Shown here: piece after piece, positions 1 to 12,050 of the stretch
Layout: every line of letters begins with the position of its first letter
How positions within the stretch are numbered: position 1 is the stretch's first letter
Origin: Bimastos eiseni
Lineage: Eukaryota > Annelida > Clitellata > Crassiclitellata > Lumbricidae
Direction of reading: 5' to 3'
Length of the DNA: 64,000 bases
Assembly: GCA_959347315.1 (NCBI GenBank)
Contig: OY365810.1
Span: forward strand, 13,295,415-13,359,414
Notes under the pieces: generated by a model
What the model was told of the DNA's origin: nothing
What the model saw: only the letters and a program-made list of their open reading frames with translations
Database searches by the model: none
Position numbers and translations under genes: made by a program

Positions 1-478
1 CACTCACTCACTCACTCACTCACTCACTCACTCACTCACTCACTCACTCACTCACTCACTCACTCACTCACTCACTCACTCACTCACTCACTCACTCACT
101 CACTCACTCACTCACTCACTCACTCACTCACTCACTCACTCACTCACTCACTCACTCACTCACTCACTCACTCACTCACTCACTCACTCACTCACTCACT
201 CACTCACTCACTCACTCACTCACTCACTCACTCACTCACTCACTCACTCACTCACTCACTCACTCACTCACTCACTCACTCACTCACTCACTCACTCACT
301 CACTCACTCACTCACTCACTCACTCACTCACTCACTCACTCACTCACTCACTCACTCACTCACTCACTCACTCACTCACTCACTCACTCACTCACTGATT
401 GACTAACACACTGACTCACTCACTCACTCACTCACTGATTGACTAACACACTGACTCACTCACTGACCGACCAACAGA
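1..478. repeat. (CACT)n microsatellite
   Basis: Positions 1-396 are 99 uninterrupted CACT units. After that, two GATTGACTAACACACTGA variant blocks and shorter CACT runs continue to about 478. The array runs off the left edge of the window, so its true length is unknown. Confidence 0.99.
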
Positions 479-1009
479 CCTACTTACTTACTGACTGACG
501 AGTCAGAGCTGAGTCTAGTATGAAAGCAAGACTATAAGTTCAACTGATTCTTGTTGAATTTCAATGACAGGCAATTTTAAACGTAAATTTCACACAAACT
601 ACTTTAATTGTTAGGGGCACCTTTTTAGAACTGTTTGATTTGTTAAGGTTTCTGGGTGAGTGAGTAAAATGACTATTACGCTATCTGTCGATGTCCTTAA
701 AAGGCGTTTTACAAATGTCAACAAACACACACACACGTACATAGATGGATTATAGTTTCACGGTCCCTACTTCGCGGACCCATAACGTGTCGCTGGCAAA
801 AGTGTTCAACAGTGATAACACATACAGGTGATTTTAAGGTTTATACTCACCACTTGTTCCGCTTGTTACATCTCCTGTGTATAGTAATCAGAAAAAAACA
901 CAAAACATGATTATCAAATCATATAGTTCATGTTGCCTTCATTCGCAGATTTCTTATGCTTTCATTGTTTAGCTCAAGGCTGCCTTCATGACATCATTCC
1001 TGTAGATGG
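479..1009. other. non-coding spacer, nothing recognised
   Basis: No ORF with protein-like composition and no clear repeat was seen, apart from a short CA run near 724-736. Confidence 0.5.
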
Positions 1010-1240
1010 TAACAATTGCGGGGGTGCTAAGAATTTCCCTTTCCAAATCTCTCTCCACAACATCTAGAATATCCTAAAGAAGGAATGTAGATCGAGTTTA
1101 CTATATCAAACAAGCCAGACATCCCAGTCGCAAATGAAGTTCAAATGTCTATGGATGTGGCTCAAACCATGGAAAAACCTGGTACCCAACTTACGGAGGT
1201 GTAAGGTCGAGCAATTCATTTGCAAAAAAAGTTCCATGTA
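1010..1240 (+). repeat. diverged interspersed repeat, copy 1
   Basis: This block shares ordered blocks with 1915-2300: a 'GGGGT..TAAGAATTTCC' block, then 'AGCCAGACATCCCA', then 'GGCTCAAACCATGG', then a 'GGTCGAG' block. The two copies are diverged but collinear, so this looks like an old interspersed element (possibly a LINE 3' tail or SINE) rather than a gene. Confidence 0.5.
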
Positions 1241-1914
1241 TCATCGGGACTTAGGGAAGGAACTTATTTCCAGCTATACTGCCCTTGAGCCAGCAAAGGA
1301 CGGATACAAGGTCCTTCATGCATTCCACTCTTTGTCACATACTGCCTAGCCTTTAGCCTAGCCAGATGTTTAGGCTGAGGACCTTCACTGTGCAGAGTGT
1401 CCATAACTCTCTGTGATCGCTTATCTTCTGGAGACAAAAGAGATTGCGACTAGACATTCTGTAGCGCAGGTATTTGATAGAATTAATTATCATTCCAGGA
1501 GAGACTCACGCCTAACTGAAATTTTCCCTCACGAAGCGGAACTGCAGTCAGAGCTGTTTCACAGGAACGCAAATACCATAGGCCTATATCCCACACTCAA
1601 ATTACTTATAGAGGGCAATTTAGTTAGATGGGTCAAGTCCACTCGTTGAGCAGCATAGGCCTACTGATACGAATGCATGTTGAGAATAACACGGAAAATA
1701 GTTTTTTTAAATATAATTAACTGCTATAAGAGATAGTCTTAAGCATCAGTAGTTCATTACAACTAGCAGTTGAGGTACTATAGGTGGAAACATCTTAACG
1801 GACTGTTGCCAATGTTTCGTTTACGGTAGAAAATTATTTTCTCGTAACGGAGCTTGCCAGAGTTTCTATTTTTCGTTACTTAGTTCGCTATTAGGACATA
1901 TTCTTGCAAATGGA

Positions 1915-2300
1915 TCATGGCTGGGGTATTATAAATTTCCTATTTCAAATTCTTTTCCTGCTTCGATAATTCCGCCTGGAATGGGCTCCCAGTTGCCTTC
2001 CGTCTTCCTCCTTACAATGACCTAACTTCTGTAAGCTGTTAAAGTCGTTTCTTTTAAGCCGTGGCTGGGTTGGGAGCACCTCTGAGTAGTTCTGCATGAA
2101 GAGGTGCCATAAAATTCTCGAAATAATTGAAGGAAGGAATTTGCTAAATGTATGCATCGTGTTTGCTGTGTCGAACCAGCCAGACATCCCACTCGTTTAT
2201 GCTCTCCACTTGTCAGGAGACGAGGCTCAGACCATGGTAAGCCTGGCGCCCACATTAGAGAGCTGAGGTCGAGTGATTCAAGTAAACTGAAGATTGCATG
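1915..2300 (+). repeat. diverged interspersed repeat, copy 2
   Basis: Collinear with 1010-1240, sharing the AGCCAGACATCCCA and GGCTCAGACCATGG blocks. The part near 2060-2100 (GGGAGCACCTCTGAG) recurs in inverted orientation near 4335-4370 (CTGAGGTGCTCCCAGC), which supports a dispersed repeat. 1241-1914 between the copies shows nothing recognisable. Confidence 0.5.
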
Positions 2301-2659
2301 TTCAAAATTACATGAGTTTCAGCGAATGACTTGGAAATGAATCACCCATGCCACAACCACAACGTCCTATACCAACAGCATTTCATAAAATAATCTCAGT
2401 TGAGACCAACCTCAGTTGAGACCAACCTCAGTGGAGACCAACCTGTGGAACTCCATCCCGGACATGACTGCAGAATAGGCATGTTTAGGGTTCGATCCCA
2501 GGTCCATTGCCACTTAGCCGCCTCCTCACCACAGTTGCTCGTCACCGTTTTATTGAGGCAGGCCAAAAGATTATCGGCCAATCTATTCAAAAACAGAGAT
2601 ACGTCTCTAAGTCTTGCTTACACACCAGATAACTAAGAAATAAAAAAATTCTTGCATAT

Positions 2660-2990
2660 AATTGAGCCTCATGTATTTATTTAGACATGAATTTATGCAT
2701 ACACGTGTGCATATGTGTGCAAGTTTGTGCCCATGCTTGCGTATACAGTCATGCATGTATATATATATATACATTATACACAAAGGCAAACGTACGTACA
2801 GTCACGCATCCATACATTGTTCATACATTGTACATATATGCACAGTTACAAACACACATACTTTCACATAATATGCATGCCTACATACACACATGCATAA
2901 ATGCAAAAACACACGAATACAGGCAAACACAGGCAAAAATACATGCATGCAAATATAAATACATAGGCCATACACAAACGTTCTTGTACT
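2660..2990. repeat. cryptic CA/TA-rich simple sequence
   Basis: About 330 bp dominated by alternating ACAC, CATA and TATA steps (cryptically simple DNA). All long reading frames here are low-complexity artefacts. Confidence 0.8.
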
Positions 2991-4687
2991 ATAAAAAAAT
3001 CACATGATTTGCATAAGCGTGCAAATCACTAAACCTCGTTAGAGCATCGACTTCTAATTACCCCAAGAAGACACAGCAAATGAATGAATTAATTAATTAA
3101 TTAATGTGTTTATCCTGGCAACAATAGTGTGTCTGATGGTCACTCACTTGCAATAGTCATTTATCTTATCGCTTGGCACCGTCGTCGATCCGTTCAGCAG
3201 AGCCTTGGATTTGAACATATAGACTTCTTCACAGAGTTTCTCCGCCGTATCAACAACAGTTGGCAACGTGTAGCACTTCAGGTAGTCGGCTACAACTACA
3301 CAGTCGCAGCACAGCATCTTTATGTAGCGCTAGTATATAATGAGCCTGTAGTATAGTATATAATCACCCTGTGTCGCAAAGACCAAGTGGTGCAGTCACG
3401 CGATCGAGCTTGTCAACGTTGGAGAAAGTTTATAAGAGCTTCAGACAGAGATAGGCCTACTTGTATCATAAATATTGGTTGGATACGACATCTCTATCCC
3501 ACTGTGATATGGAAGATTAGTAGCAGGTCTTGGCTAGAAGGTTTTCAGGTCCGATCTCCTCAGAGATAGTTACTAGAATGAATTCCTCAGAGTTGGAGCT
3601 TGTGTCTCTTTCCCCCTCTCCCAACCTGATTCTAGAGAGTTCACAAAAGAATTAGTCAGATTGCTAATTTGACATCTTAAACGATTTTCACAATAATCTT
3701 AATAACAATAATAATCATAGTAGGCCTACTAATAAAAATAATCCAAATGATAATAATAATAATTAATTTTATCATTATTATTATTACTGTTTTTATTACT
3801 ATTGCTGTTGTCGATAATGATGATCATGATGAACTGACAACGATAACAACAACGACAACAGCAGCAACAGTATAGTAACTATAAGCGTGCAATAAACACA
3901 ATAGCGAAGAGAGAAGTTCCTACGCGTGAGATTGGATTTCTTGCAGAGATATTCGTAGCCATCTATCCATCCCTCATACTTGCGAGTAGAACAGTTTTCC
4001 GTTTCTCCATTCATGCATTCCGTGAACTTATCGAAAGTTCTGCACTCGAAATAAAAAAGATTTCATGCTTAACAAGAAAGAAGAAATTTCGCTGATCTTG
4101 ATTGCAATTTTATTCGGACTCTCTAACACAATCTAACAAGGGTTGAAAAGGAAGCAATAAAGTTGATAGGTTTTAGCTTTTGAGGTTATCTTTAGGTGCT
4201 TAGGTTTTCAGGTGCAAAACGTGCGTTTCGGATACAGAATAACGACAAAGAACATCCCATTCATACATCCCTCTCTTCCGGACACATAGTTTATTCGTTC
4301 ATTCATTTTGACATTCATATTGCGCCTCTCTAGAAGTCCACTCTGAGGTGCTCCCAGCCCAACTTCAAATCAGTCTTAAGCGACTTGTGAAGCAATGGCG
4401 CATTGTTCCTTGGCAACAGTCGCATCTCTGAGGGAAGTGTATTATGTAGAAGGGTCAGCAGCTGAGAAGGCGCGGCGCTGCTTGGTCGAGGTGTTTTCAC
4501 AGGGCACAATGCAGAAGCTCGCCACCAGAAGAGCTGCATTGTCAGTCAAAGTTGAAACATGGAAGCAAAGCTCCTGCAGATATATAAAGGTCAGAGGATC
4601 GCCAGATAAGCGCAGCTGTTCTATAGCCAGATGCGCTGAGATATAGGGAGAGTGGGGGAATCTTGGGGAGCTTGAGTGTGCCATTGT
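2991..4687. other. non-coding spacer
   Basis: AT-rich sequence with short ATTA and AATA runs (3082-3105, 3700-3800). An inverted match to the repeat at 2060-2100 lies near 4335-4370. No gene was recognised. Confidence 0.45.
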
Positions 4688-4745
4688 CTAGTGTTTAGCA
4701 TGCTGGACTGTAGCCGGAGAGGTCGGGGTTAAAATTTCCGCCAAT
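4688..4745 (+). repeat. tRNA-like (SINE-type) fragment
   Basis: An A-box-like stretch (TAGTGTTTAGCATGCTGGA) is followed about 30 bp later by a degenerate B box (GGGGTTAAAATTTCC). This is the split promoter of a tRNA-derived SINE. No proper cloverleaf with acceptor stem could be closed, so it is not called as a tRNA gene. Confidence 0.4.
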
Positions 4746-7700
4746 GGCTCACGATTTCTGCTATCATAGCCAACTTAATTATTATGAGTACACTGACCGC
4801 AGCCTATGGATGCGGAGGATCAGGTAGCAAGGAGGAGGACCAGTCACTCGTGGAAACTATAAATTTATAGCAAAATCAAGTCGTTAAAACTACCATACAT
4901 ATATGGCTAGCTAGCTTAGGGAACTGCTACTCTTATTCTTCACATGCTACACAGCCTTCATCTCTGGGCGTAGCATCCAAGTAGAGTTAATGGTAAACTA
5001 TTAAAGGATTACAGTGGTGAAAGATAGAAAGCCCTGGATCACATAATCATAGTATAATATTATGATAACTCTCAACTTTATCCTACTAAGTACACGTGTT
5101 GAACGTACATAGTTTCGTAGTGTACGATTTTAAGTCATGTGACTTGATGTGGCTTTTCTGAGATAAACAAACACTGCATAGCGTCGTGCAACTATGAAAG
5201 TGGTACAACCTGTGTCTATGAGCCGTGGAATACACAATAGTGTCTCATAGTCAGGATACATTAATTGTTGAGGTCGAATGTGCCTGTTATTTACCTGCAT
5301 CGCTGCTCAAGGTCAGTTTGAGTCTCGTTCCAACTAGGAAGGTCATCATCGATGTGTTGAATAACTAATCCGTCTCTTGTCAAGTAGTCAAGGCAGAACT
5401 GAAGCGTTTTGTTGCTGCAATCTAGCGCTGAGGTCGAACACTGGAAGCCTATATAACAGCCAGCCCAAATATTATTCTGCGCAACATTCCGTACACTAGA
5501 AACACAATTATATTAACAGCAATGTACGTTGAGAAGTTTAGTTTTGAATGTGTGAAATAAATTATATTCTTGGCAAAACAGAATCGTTGTTAATTGGACG
5601 ACGGTCTGTGAGAGAAATAAAGTAAGATGACACACTAGCCAAACGTTTCTTAATGCTGCCTTTAAGCTTACTTGATCTTCGCACAATTTTAATTCGCGTT
5701 TTTTATTCTTGCAACTGCTACAAAGTACCTATTTGTAGGCAATTGGATATAACTGGTTACAGTATGAATTCAATGTTAGCAGCCAACATTAAATATCTTT
5801 CCCTCATATTGGTCATTCAACATTTTCTATTGGATAACGTATTCTCTGTAAAATTCGAATCTACGAGCAATCCATGGTGTTAGCGTAAAGCTATCCACTT
5901 CGTGATTTTCGAACAATGCTGGTATTTCGTCAAGAGCAAGGCTTGGAGTTGTAACTGCCTACTGTTTAGCGGTTAGTAATAGAGGTGTGGGTTGAGGCGG
6001 CGTAATCTTTGCTTTACGACATGATGTTCATTGTGCAGAATCATGACAAAGCAACGTCACGCTATTCAGATATTGGGCAACATACAAGGGGCCATCGATA
6101 GACACAGCGCGATATCTACACAGAGGACACCTTCACATGAACATCTACACAGGAGCACCTACACAGGGACATCTTCACAGGAACATCCACACAGGGACAC
6201 CTACACAGGGACACCTAAGCAGGGACGACTGCCTTCGGATACCTGAATGTCCTTCAGGCTAGTAGCGCTGCGTGTAATCGTATTAGCTCAAAATCTCTAT
6301 GGCACTACTCTGAATCTAATCGCAGGGGATCGGCATATTCGCAAGAATTTCGTCATGACAGATGGGTTGTCCTAAGATAAGAGTGAAGTGTATATTTGCC
6401 TAAACACTGTAAATGCCTTACAACTTCTCTCTTGGCCTGCTGGGATCCTAGCGTCTCTCACAAGATGCGACCTTGAAGAGCGATATATAATAATGCTCCT
6501 AACAAATTAGCTAACTTTTGTTATTAATAGGGCTATTTGAAGTGCCTTGATCTGATTGTGCTGTACAATTATTATAAATTCAGATAGGTTCAGGCAGATA
6601 GATTTTAATTGTTATACAGGAGGGAATTTTAGTGACACCACCAAGACGATGATAGAATAGTAGTTAAAATATACTGGCGAAAATTAATAGGGCTATTTGT
6701 TGTCTCCGTTAGAGTAGAGATGTTTACAATGATCAAACTAATTTTAGAGGGCTAATGAAAGCCGATCAGAAAATCATTCAGAAGAAAGCCTATCGGATAG
6801 CCAAAAGCTTTAGATGAATTTTTATGCTCAAACTGACAAATAACGGAAGGAGAGCTGTGATTGAAATCAGACATATATGACATAGCTGAATCTCTTGAAT
6901 AGATAATTTTATTACACAACGAATGTTATCAACAGAAGATGAAATACCTGTGAGGTTGAGGTGAGAAATTGGTTTACGAATAATTTAAGAAGTAAGATTA
7001 TTGCAGAGGGAAAAGTATAGGTTTCACGTAGTTAGTTGTGTTTTGCGAATTCTAGATTGGTTGGCATAGGTGCAATTAGGCCTAGGTTGGAAGCAATTGC
7101 GCCAAGAAGGAAAATCAAACCGGAAGTCATCAAGTCAAGAAGAATGGTCAAGCTGTAAAGCATTAAGTTAGAATTCATTAATACAAGAAGGGTCGTCAAG
7201 TTGGATGCCATTAAGCAATGGAGGACAGTCAGAAGTGGGATAAGGATTGGTTTGCAGAAGGTGCCATGGAAAACGATACTAAAGTTAAAAGCATACAATG
7301 GAATATTTTCGTCTCATCAAGTCAAAGTACATCTTAAATAAAGTTTAAAATTCTCTCTAAGCTGGAAATGTTCTTTTTATTGTTTTCCAAGTGGACTGCT
7401 TTCGGCCTTCCTCTTGTGAAGATGCTCTATATTTCAAGTAAAACTTAATAAAGACTGATCCCACTTCAAAGTTCTGCTTGCAATATGTTTTACAAACAAG
7501 TAACAAATAAGACAAACCATTGTGGGACGTACCTAGACAGCACACAAGAACGACGGACGCGAAGAACTTCATATCCACGAAACCGTCTGACGATGACTTA
7601 GCTGTGGCTCATGGCAACTCTGACCAAATTACAAATTAACAATAATGATAATTGTTAAAACCCAGAACGTTCAAGAGATCTTCTTCATTATGTGTCATAC

Positions 7701-8086
7701 TATACAGACACTTAATCATTTTCATTATTCACTATTAAGTTGTGGTGGAGTTTCAAGGATGCAGTCATTTTGAACCACTTTACAGCCACGAACAATTAAT
7801 ATTTTAGTGTCCACCCATTTGATTACAATTAATTTTTTATTATGCTGCAATTGAATATATATTGTGAGACATGTCTTGATATATATATCCGTTCATGGAG
7901 CGTTATGTCGAGGAATCTTCTACTCTGCTCATTCCGACAATCCACCACTTAACGATTGATAGTGTTTCGTTTCTCTTCTTGAGTGCTTCTGACAAATGAT
8001 GCTACAATTTGCAGCTGAAAAGCAGCACTCTGGTGAAGTGCCGCTTCATGGACAGAACCACTGGTTAGGTTCAAGACAAACAACGG
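4746..8086. other. non-coding spacer with a small minisatellite
   Basis: No convincing coding region. At 6115-6232 a short 18-bp-type minisatellite (CACAGGGACACCTACA variants) is repeated about six times imperfectly. The rest looks like unique, AT-rich intergenic or intronic DNA. Confidence 0.45.
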
Positions 8087-8184
8087 TGATGATAATGATG
8101 GTGGTGGCGGCGGCGGGAGCGACGACGACGACGATGACGATGACGACGACGACGATGGTGATGATGATGATAATAATAATAATA

Positions 8185-8217
<33 letters not shown>

Positions 8218-8252
8218 ACAACAACAATTCAATCTATTTAATAATAATAATT
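8087..8252. repeat. compound triplet microsatellite
   Basis: GAT/GGC/GAC triplets (8087-8172) pass into TAA/TAG triplets and AACAAC (8173-8226). Reading frames here give only poly-Asp, Ser, Leu or Ile tracts and are not genes. Confidence 0.95.
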
Positions 8253-8254
8253 TC

Positions 8255-8312
8255 TAAGCCCCTGGAGAACGAAGTACCTCAGGGCAAAAATAAAAATAAT
8301 AATAATAACCAA
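8255..8312 (+). mobile_element. solo LINE 3' tail (hairpin plus TAA repeats)
   Basis: A short inverted pair, CCCCTGGAG and CCTCAGGG, is followed by CAAAAATAAAAATAATAATAA. The same arrangement ends the LINE copies near 15721, 35012 and 56761. This is probably an extremely 5'-truncated insertion into a TAA microsatellite. Confidence 0.5.
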
Positions 8313-9505
8313 AACGTTAACAATGATATTCATAAAAAGAGTAATTACAATAATAATAATTAAAATGATAATGATAACAGTAGTAGTATTTGTCGTAGAA
8401 GTAGCAAAAATATTAAAATATGCCAATTTTACCGAATAGTCGATAGGATCATCAATACAAACAACATTATTGCCCTACTCATCATGAGCAACAAAAACAT
8501 TAATGAGACACCTGTTTTGACACCTGTCAATCGTGGCGCCATTCAAATGACAGTTTCAGAGACTATGCAATAAAAACACTTGATATGTTAATATTGGCGT
8601 AGGTCTACCTGCCTGCACAGCAGATTTTGGCCTATAAGGCAACAAACAAACAAACAGTCCACTTAGGCCTTGATTTCCGCCGAGTGAAGACAGACCTTCG
8701 ATCACTAAATTGATTATTAGATTATAGCTGCAGTTATTGGAAGTTCATCGAGTCTGTAATTAATCCAAAATCCAAGTCTTAAGAACGAAATCGTTAAACA
8801 TATCCGTCAAATTCCATTCGGCTCAACGATCAGGTAACCCTACATGAACTGGTGACTTGCTGTCCTGGCGCTGGGCTTCGGTTGCTCGCCCTGCCCCATT
8901 GCTTGCCAACCTGCCTGGCTGCCCACACGCGTGCACACCTAGCAGAGCATGACCAAGAACAGACGATGCGTGTCTTGAGGTCTGAAGAGCAAGAGTCGCT
9001 CGTGGAATACTTATTAAAATTGGTGGACAGGAATTTCAGAATATACAGAATGAGACCGTGAATAAACTCAGCTCTCGTGAAAAGGGTAAGCACTTTTCAA
9101 TAAGCTAGTGACCTGCACGGTGCTTTCTAGTTGCGTTTTAGAAGTTTGAAGCTTAGGGTGTGACACTCTTTCAATATGATATTATCTTATCCGTCCGCCT
9201 GTACCAACATGACATGTGGAGTATGCTCCTTTACTGTGTCATCGCAATTGTTTTATAGACATCCGTGACCAGTCACAACCAGTCCAATCGTGACCATCGT
9301 AGCGATGACACAACCCTCTCGAGTGATGGGCAAATGTTAACAATTAAAACGTAGTCATTTTGCATTTCAAATGTCCAACACTTTGCGTGGTTATGCATTA
9401 AATGCACCCACAGTACACGTTCAGAATTCGTCACAACGACAGTTTCTTAAAAATTAATGCGAATTGTATTATAGACGGCGTATAGGCTAGGAACGAGGGA
9501 GGAGG
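8313..9505. other. non-coding spacer
   Basis: No gene recognised. A 69-codon frame at 8852-9061 lacks homology that I recognise, and its start lies in GC-rich non-coding-like DNA. Confidence 0.4.
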
Positions 9506-9766
9506 GTTGGGCAGGGATTGAGAAGGCAGGGCAGTGGATGAGAAGGCAGGGCAGTGGATGAGAAGGCAGGGCAGTGGATGAGAAGGCCGAGCAGTGGATG
9601 AGAAGGCAGGGCAGTGGATGAGAAGGCCGAGCAGTGGATGAGAAGGCAGGGCAGTGGATGAGAAGGCAGGGCAGTGGATGAGAAGGCAGGGCAGTGGATG
9701 AGAAGGCCGAGCAGTGGATGAGAAGGTAGGGCGTTGGATAAATCAGCATTGGAGTGGATGAGAAGG
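9506..9766. repeat. 20-bp minisatellite
   Basis: About a dozen tandem 20-bp units (AGAAGGCAGGGCAGTGGATG). A CAGG/CCGA variant at one site alternates among units. Because 20 is not a multiple of 3, all frames stay open and give the same 20-residue repeat. Confidence 0.97.
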
Positions 9767-10215
9767 TGTATATAGAACAGGGAAGATTGACAGAATTTAC
9801 ATCGTAAACATGAGGTGACAACGGCAGAAGATATAGTTTGGCAATCGATGCCTTTCAAGTATATTCATGACATGCCTCATCTGGCTGACCAAACGAGGTT
9901 GCCGCTCTGACGTTGATAGCGATCTGTTAAGGAGGTCTATATTTTTGGTCAACCTGCGCTCTCATTGTCAACTCAGCTATTATAAGCACACTGGCCGTAC
10001 ACTGTCGTTGGAAGGATGAGATGGTAGGGGAGAGAAGTGACCAATTTTGTCCGTATGTACCGAGGTTAAGAAGATGAAATTGCTAATGCTTCATACCCAT
10101 TATTGCGTCAGGGTTGGCTTAAGGGACTACTCTTTCTCTTTATCGTCTCTGTATTATTGCTATGCAGAAGTGTCTGGTCTGACAAGCATCCGTTTTCTAC
10201 TATCAGAAGCGTATA
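9767..10215. other. non-coding spacer
   Basis: Between two tandem arrays. No gene or repeat recognised. Confidence 0.4.
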
Positions 10216-10735
10216 CGGCAGTTGTCCTCTCTCTACCTCCTTCTCTCTCTACCTCCTCCTCTCTCTACCTCCTCCTCTTCCTCTCTCTACCTCCTCCTCT
10301 CTCTACCTCTACCTCTACCTCTTCCTCTCTCTACCTCCTCCTCTCTCTACCTCTACCTCTTCCTCTCTCTACCTCCTCCTCTCTCTACCTCCTCCTCTTC
10401 CTCTCTCTACCTCCTCCTCTCTCTACCTCTACCTCCTCCTCTCTCTACCTCCTCCTCTCTCTACCTCTACCTCCTCCTCTCTCTACCTCCTCGTCTCTCT
10501 ACCTCTACCTCCTCCTCTCTCTACCTCCTCCTCTCTCTACCTCTACCTCTTCCTCTCTCTACCTCCTCCTCTCTCTACCTCTACCTCCTCCTCTCTCTAC
10601 CTCCTCCTCTCTCTACCTCTACCTCCTCCTCTCTCTACCTCCTCCTCTCTCTACCTCTACCTCCTCCTCTCTCTACCTCCTCCTCCTCTCTCTACCTCTA
10701 CCTCTTCCTCTCTCTACCTCCTCCTCCTCCATCCT
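10216..10735. repeat. polypyrimidine minisatellite (CTCTCTACCTCCTC-type)
   Basis: About 520 bp of almost pure pyrimidine on the plus strand, built from CTCTCTACCTCCTC and CTCTACC blocks in a higher-order period of roughly 35-40 bp. The only purines are the regularly spaced A residues. All three plus frames are open (Ser/Leu/Pro/Thr repeats), which reflects composition and not coding. Confidence 0.95.
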
Positions 10736-10949
10736 TCGTTCTCTGCTCGCTCTCTCAGAGAGATGCGCAGGTTCTCACAACATCGGGAGCACGCATTTAT
10801 CCCAGTTAGGATTTTCATGGGTATTGGATTGAATTCGTGTGTAACTTCGGACTCTATGCAGGTCCCGTATGGAAATAATTGTCTATAATATATGGGCCTC
10901 AGGTGAGCATGATTGCATGGCACGGAGAGCCCTCCGCTGCTTTATAATT

Positions 10950-10955
10950 ATTAAT

Positions 10956-10993
<38 letters not shown>

Positions 10994-11014
10994 ATACATA
11001 CATACATACATACA
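10950..11014. repeat. (TAA)n followed by (TACA)n
   Basis: Simple repeat: TAA units to about 10991, then TACA units to about 11014. Confidence 0.97.
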
Positions 11015-11677
11015 CAAATTAGTATAGCGGCAATAATACAATGCGTCTGCGATAATCATGACAAGGCCTATATTTAGTGAGCTTTATCCACAACATCTAT
11101 ATATCTGTCATCGATACCATAGTTTCTATTTTTCAATCTGGAGAACATGGGCGTAGAAATGGTTTGAAACGTGATGGCTTTTATTTAGGTATATTGTGAC
11201 TAAATAGCCAAATATGATAACAGGCTTCGCATGGCAATATTTCCTTGTTCATCATCGTATACCATTGTCATCATCGCTCAGTGCCAACAATTAGATAGTT
11301 GAATTGAAAATCGTATATCGAGCTCTTGACTTCAAATGGCAAACGGTCCTGCACATTCATCCCAAGCACTTAAAAGTGTCATATTTCGACTTCTGCAGAT
11401 TGATTTATCCTGTTTGTAACTCGGTCACTTCCGATATAAAAGATCTTTAAGTCACAAATTACCCTATAGAATACATGCACATTTTCCTGAAATATCGTTC
11501 AAAATCTAATCTGTTACTCCCTGATTTTTCTGCTTCAGCTCCATCATCGAGGTTGCCAATGAACAACGAGATTTCAGTTTCTTGAATTCTTGGAAAACGA
11601 ACATTTCACAACCCTTTCAGGTCCATGTTCTACAGGCAGAGTTGTAGAACCCCTGCCCTGTCGATGACGATTGGCAT
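11015..11677 (-). other. 3' flank/UTR of the GPCR gene
   Basis: This lies downstream of the receptor stop codon on the minus strand. A candidate poly(A) signal AATAAA (minus strand) lies at 11180-11185, about 490 nt after the stop. Nothing else was recognised. Confidence 0.35.
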
Positions 11678-12050
11678 TTAGCTGCGACTGGGGTGTCTGC
11701 TTCCTCCATGAGCGTGGACGCAGTTGTGGTGGAATCTCAGTTCCGGAAGAGATCCACGCCTCGCGGAACCCGAGCGGAAACGGAACCAGAAATGGAACAG
11801 TGTATCTCTGAGTATTCTGCGGAACCTGCGACCGAAGATGACGTAGATGAAGAAATTGACGGATGAGTTGAAGACCATGAGGACCTGACTGGCTCTGTTG
11901 AGACGGATGAAGTCCATTGAAAAGAGACCGTAGTCAAAGTTTCGATCAACGAAGGACACGACCTTGAGAATGAGTTCCGGAGTCTCGCAGATGACGAAGA
12001 CGACGACGACGATGAGGAGGACGACGGTGGCACGCCTATCGTCACTGACA
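11678..12050 (-). CDS. class A GPCR, exon 2 (TM6, TM7, C-tail)
   Basis: This exon encodes the C-terminal third of the receptor begun at 14281. TM6 is visible as a hydrophobic run ending CETPELILK. TM7 contains NSSVNFFIY, a variant of the NPxxY region typical of invertebrate FMRFamide-receptor-like GPCRs, then the helix-8-like basic GRRFRRILRD. The stop is at 11678-11680. The left splice site is inferred: an AG at 12051-12052 (minus strand) gives phase 2, which matches a CAG/GTACAC donor at 13539/13538. The frame itself stays open to 12142, and another AG at 12095-12096 has better pyrimidine context but the wrong phase for that donor. No other gene overlaps. Product role: a plasma-membrane receptor coupling a peptide ligand to G proteins, by family. 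Confidence 0.75.

Noticed and set aside
1..478. CRISPR-like or telomeric repeat
   Set aside because: A plain tetranucleotide without spacers, and not a known telomere repeat.
9506..9766. CRISPR array
   Set aside because: Contiguous 20-bp units without unique spacers, in eukaryotic DNA.
9447..9858. Two ~124-codon minus frames with a 20-residue repeat
   Set aside because: Caused by the 20-bp minisatellite being read in different frames; the same peptide repeat appears in each frame.
10047..10888. Three overlapping 195-261-codon plus-strand frames (Ser/Leu/Pro repeats)
   Set aside because: They come from the pyrimidine minisatellite, which has no stop codons in any frame; there is no domain outside the repeat.
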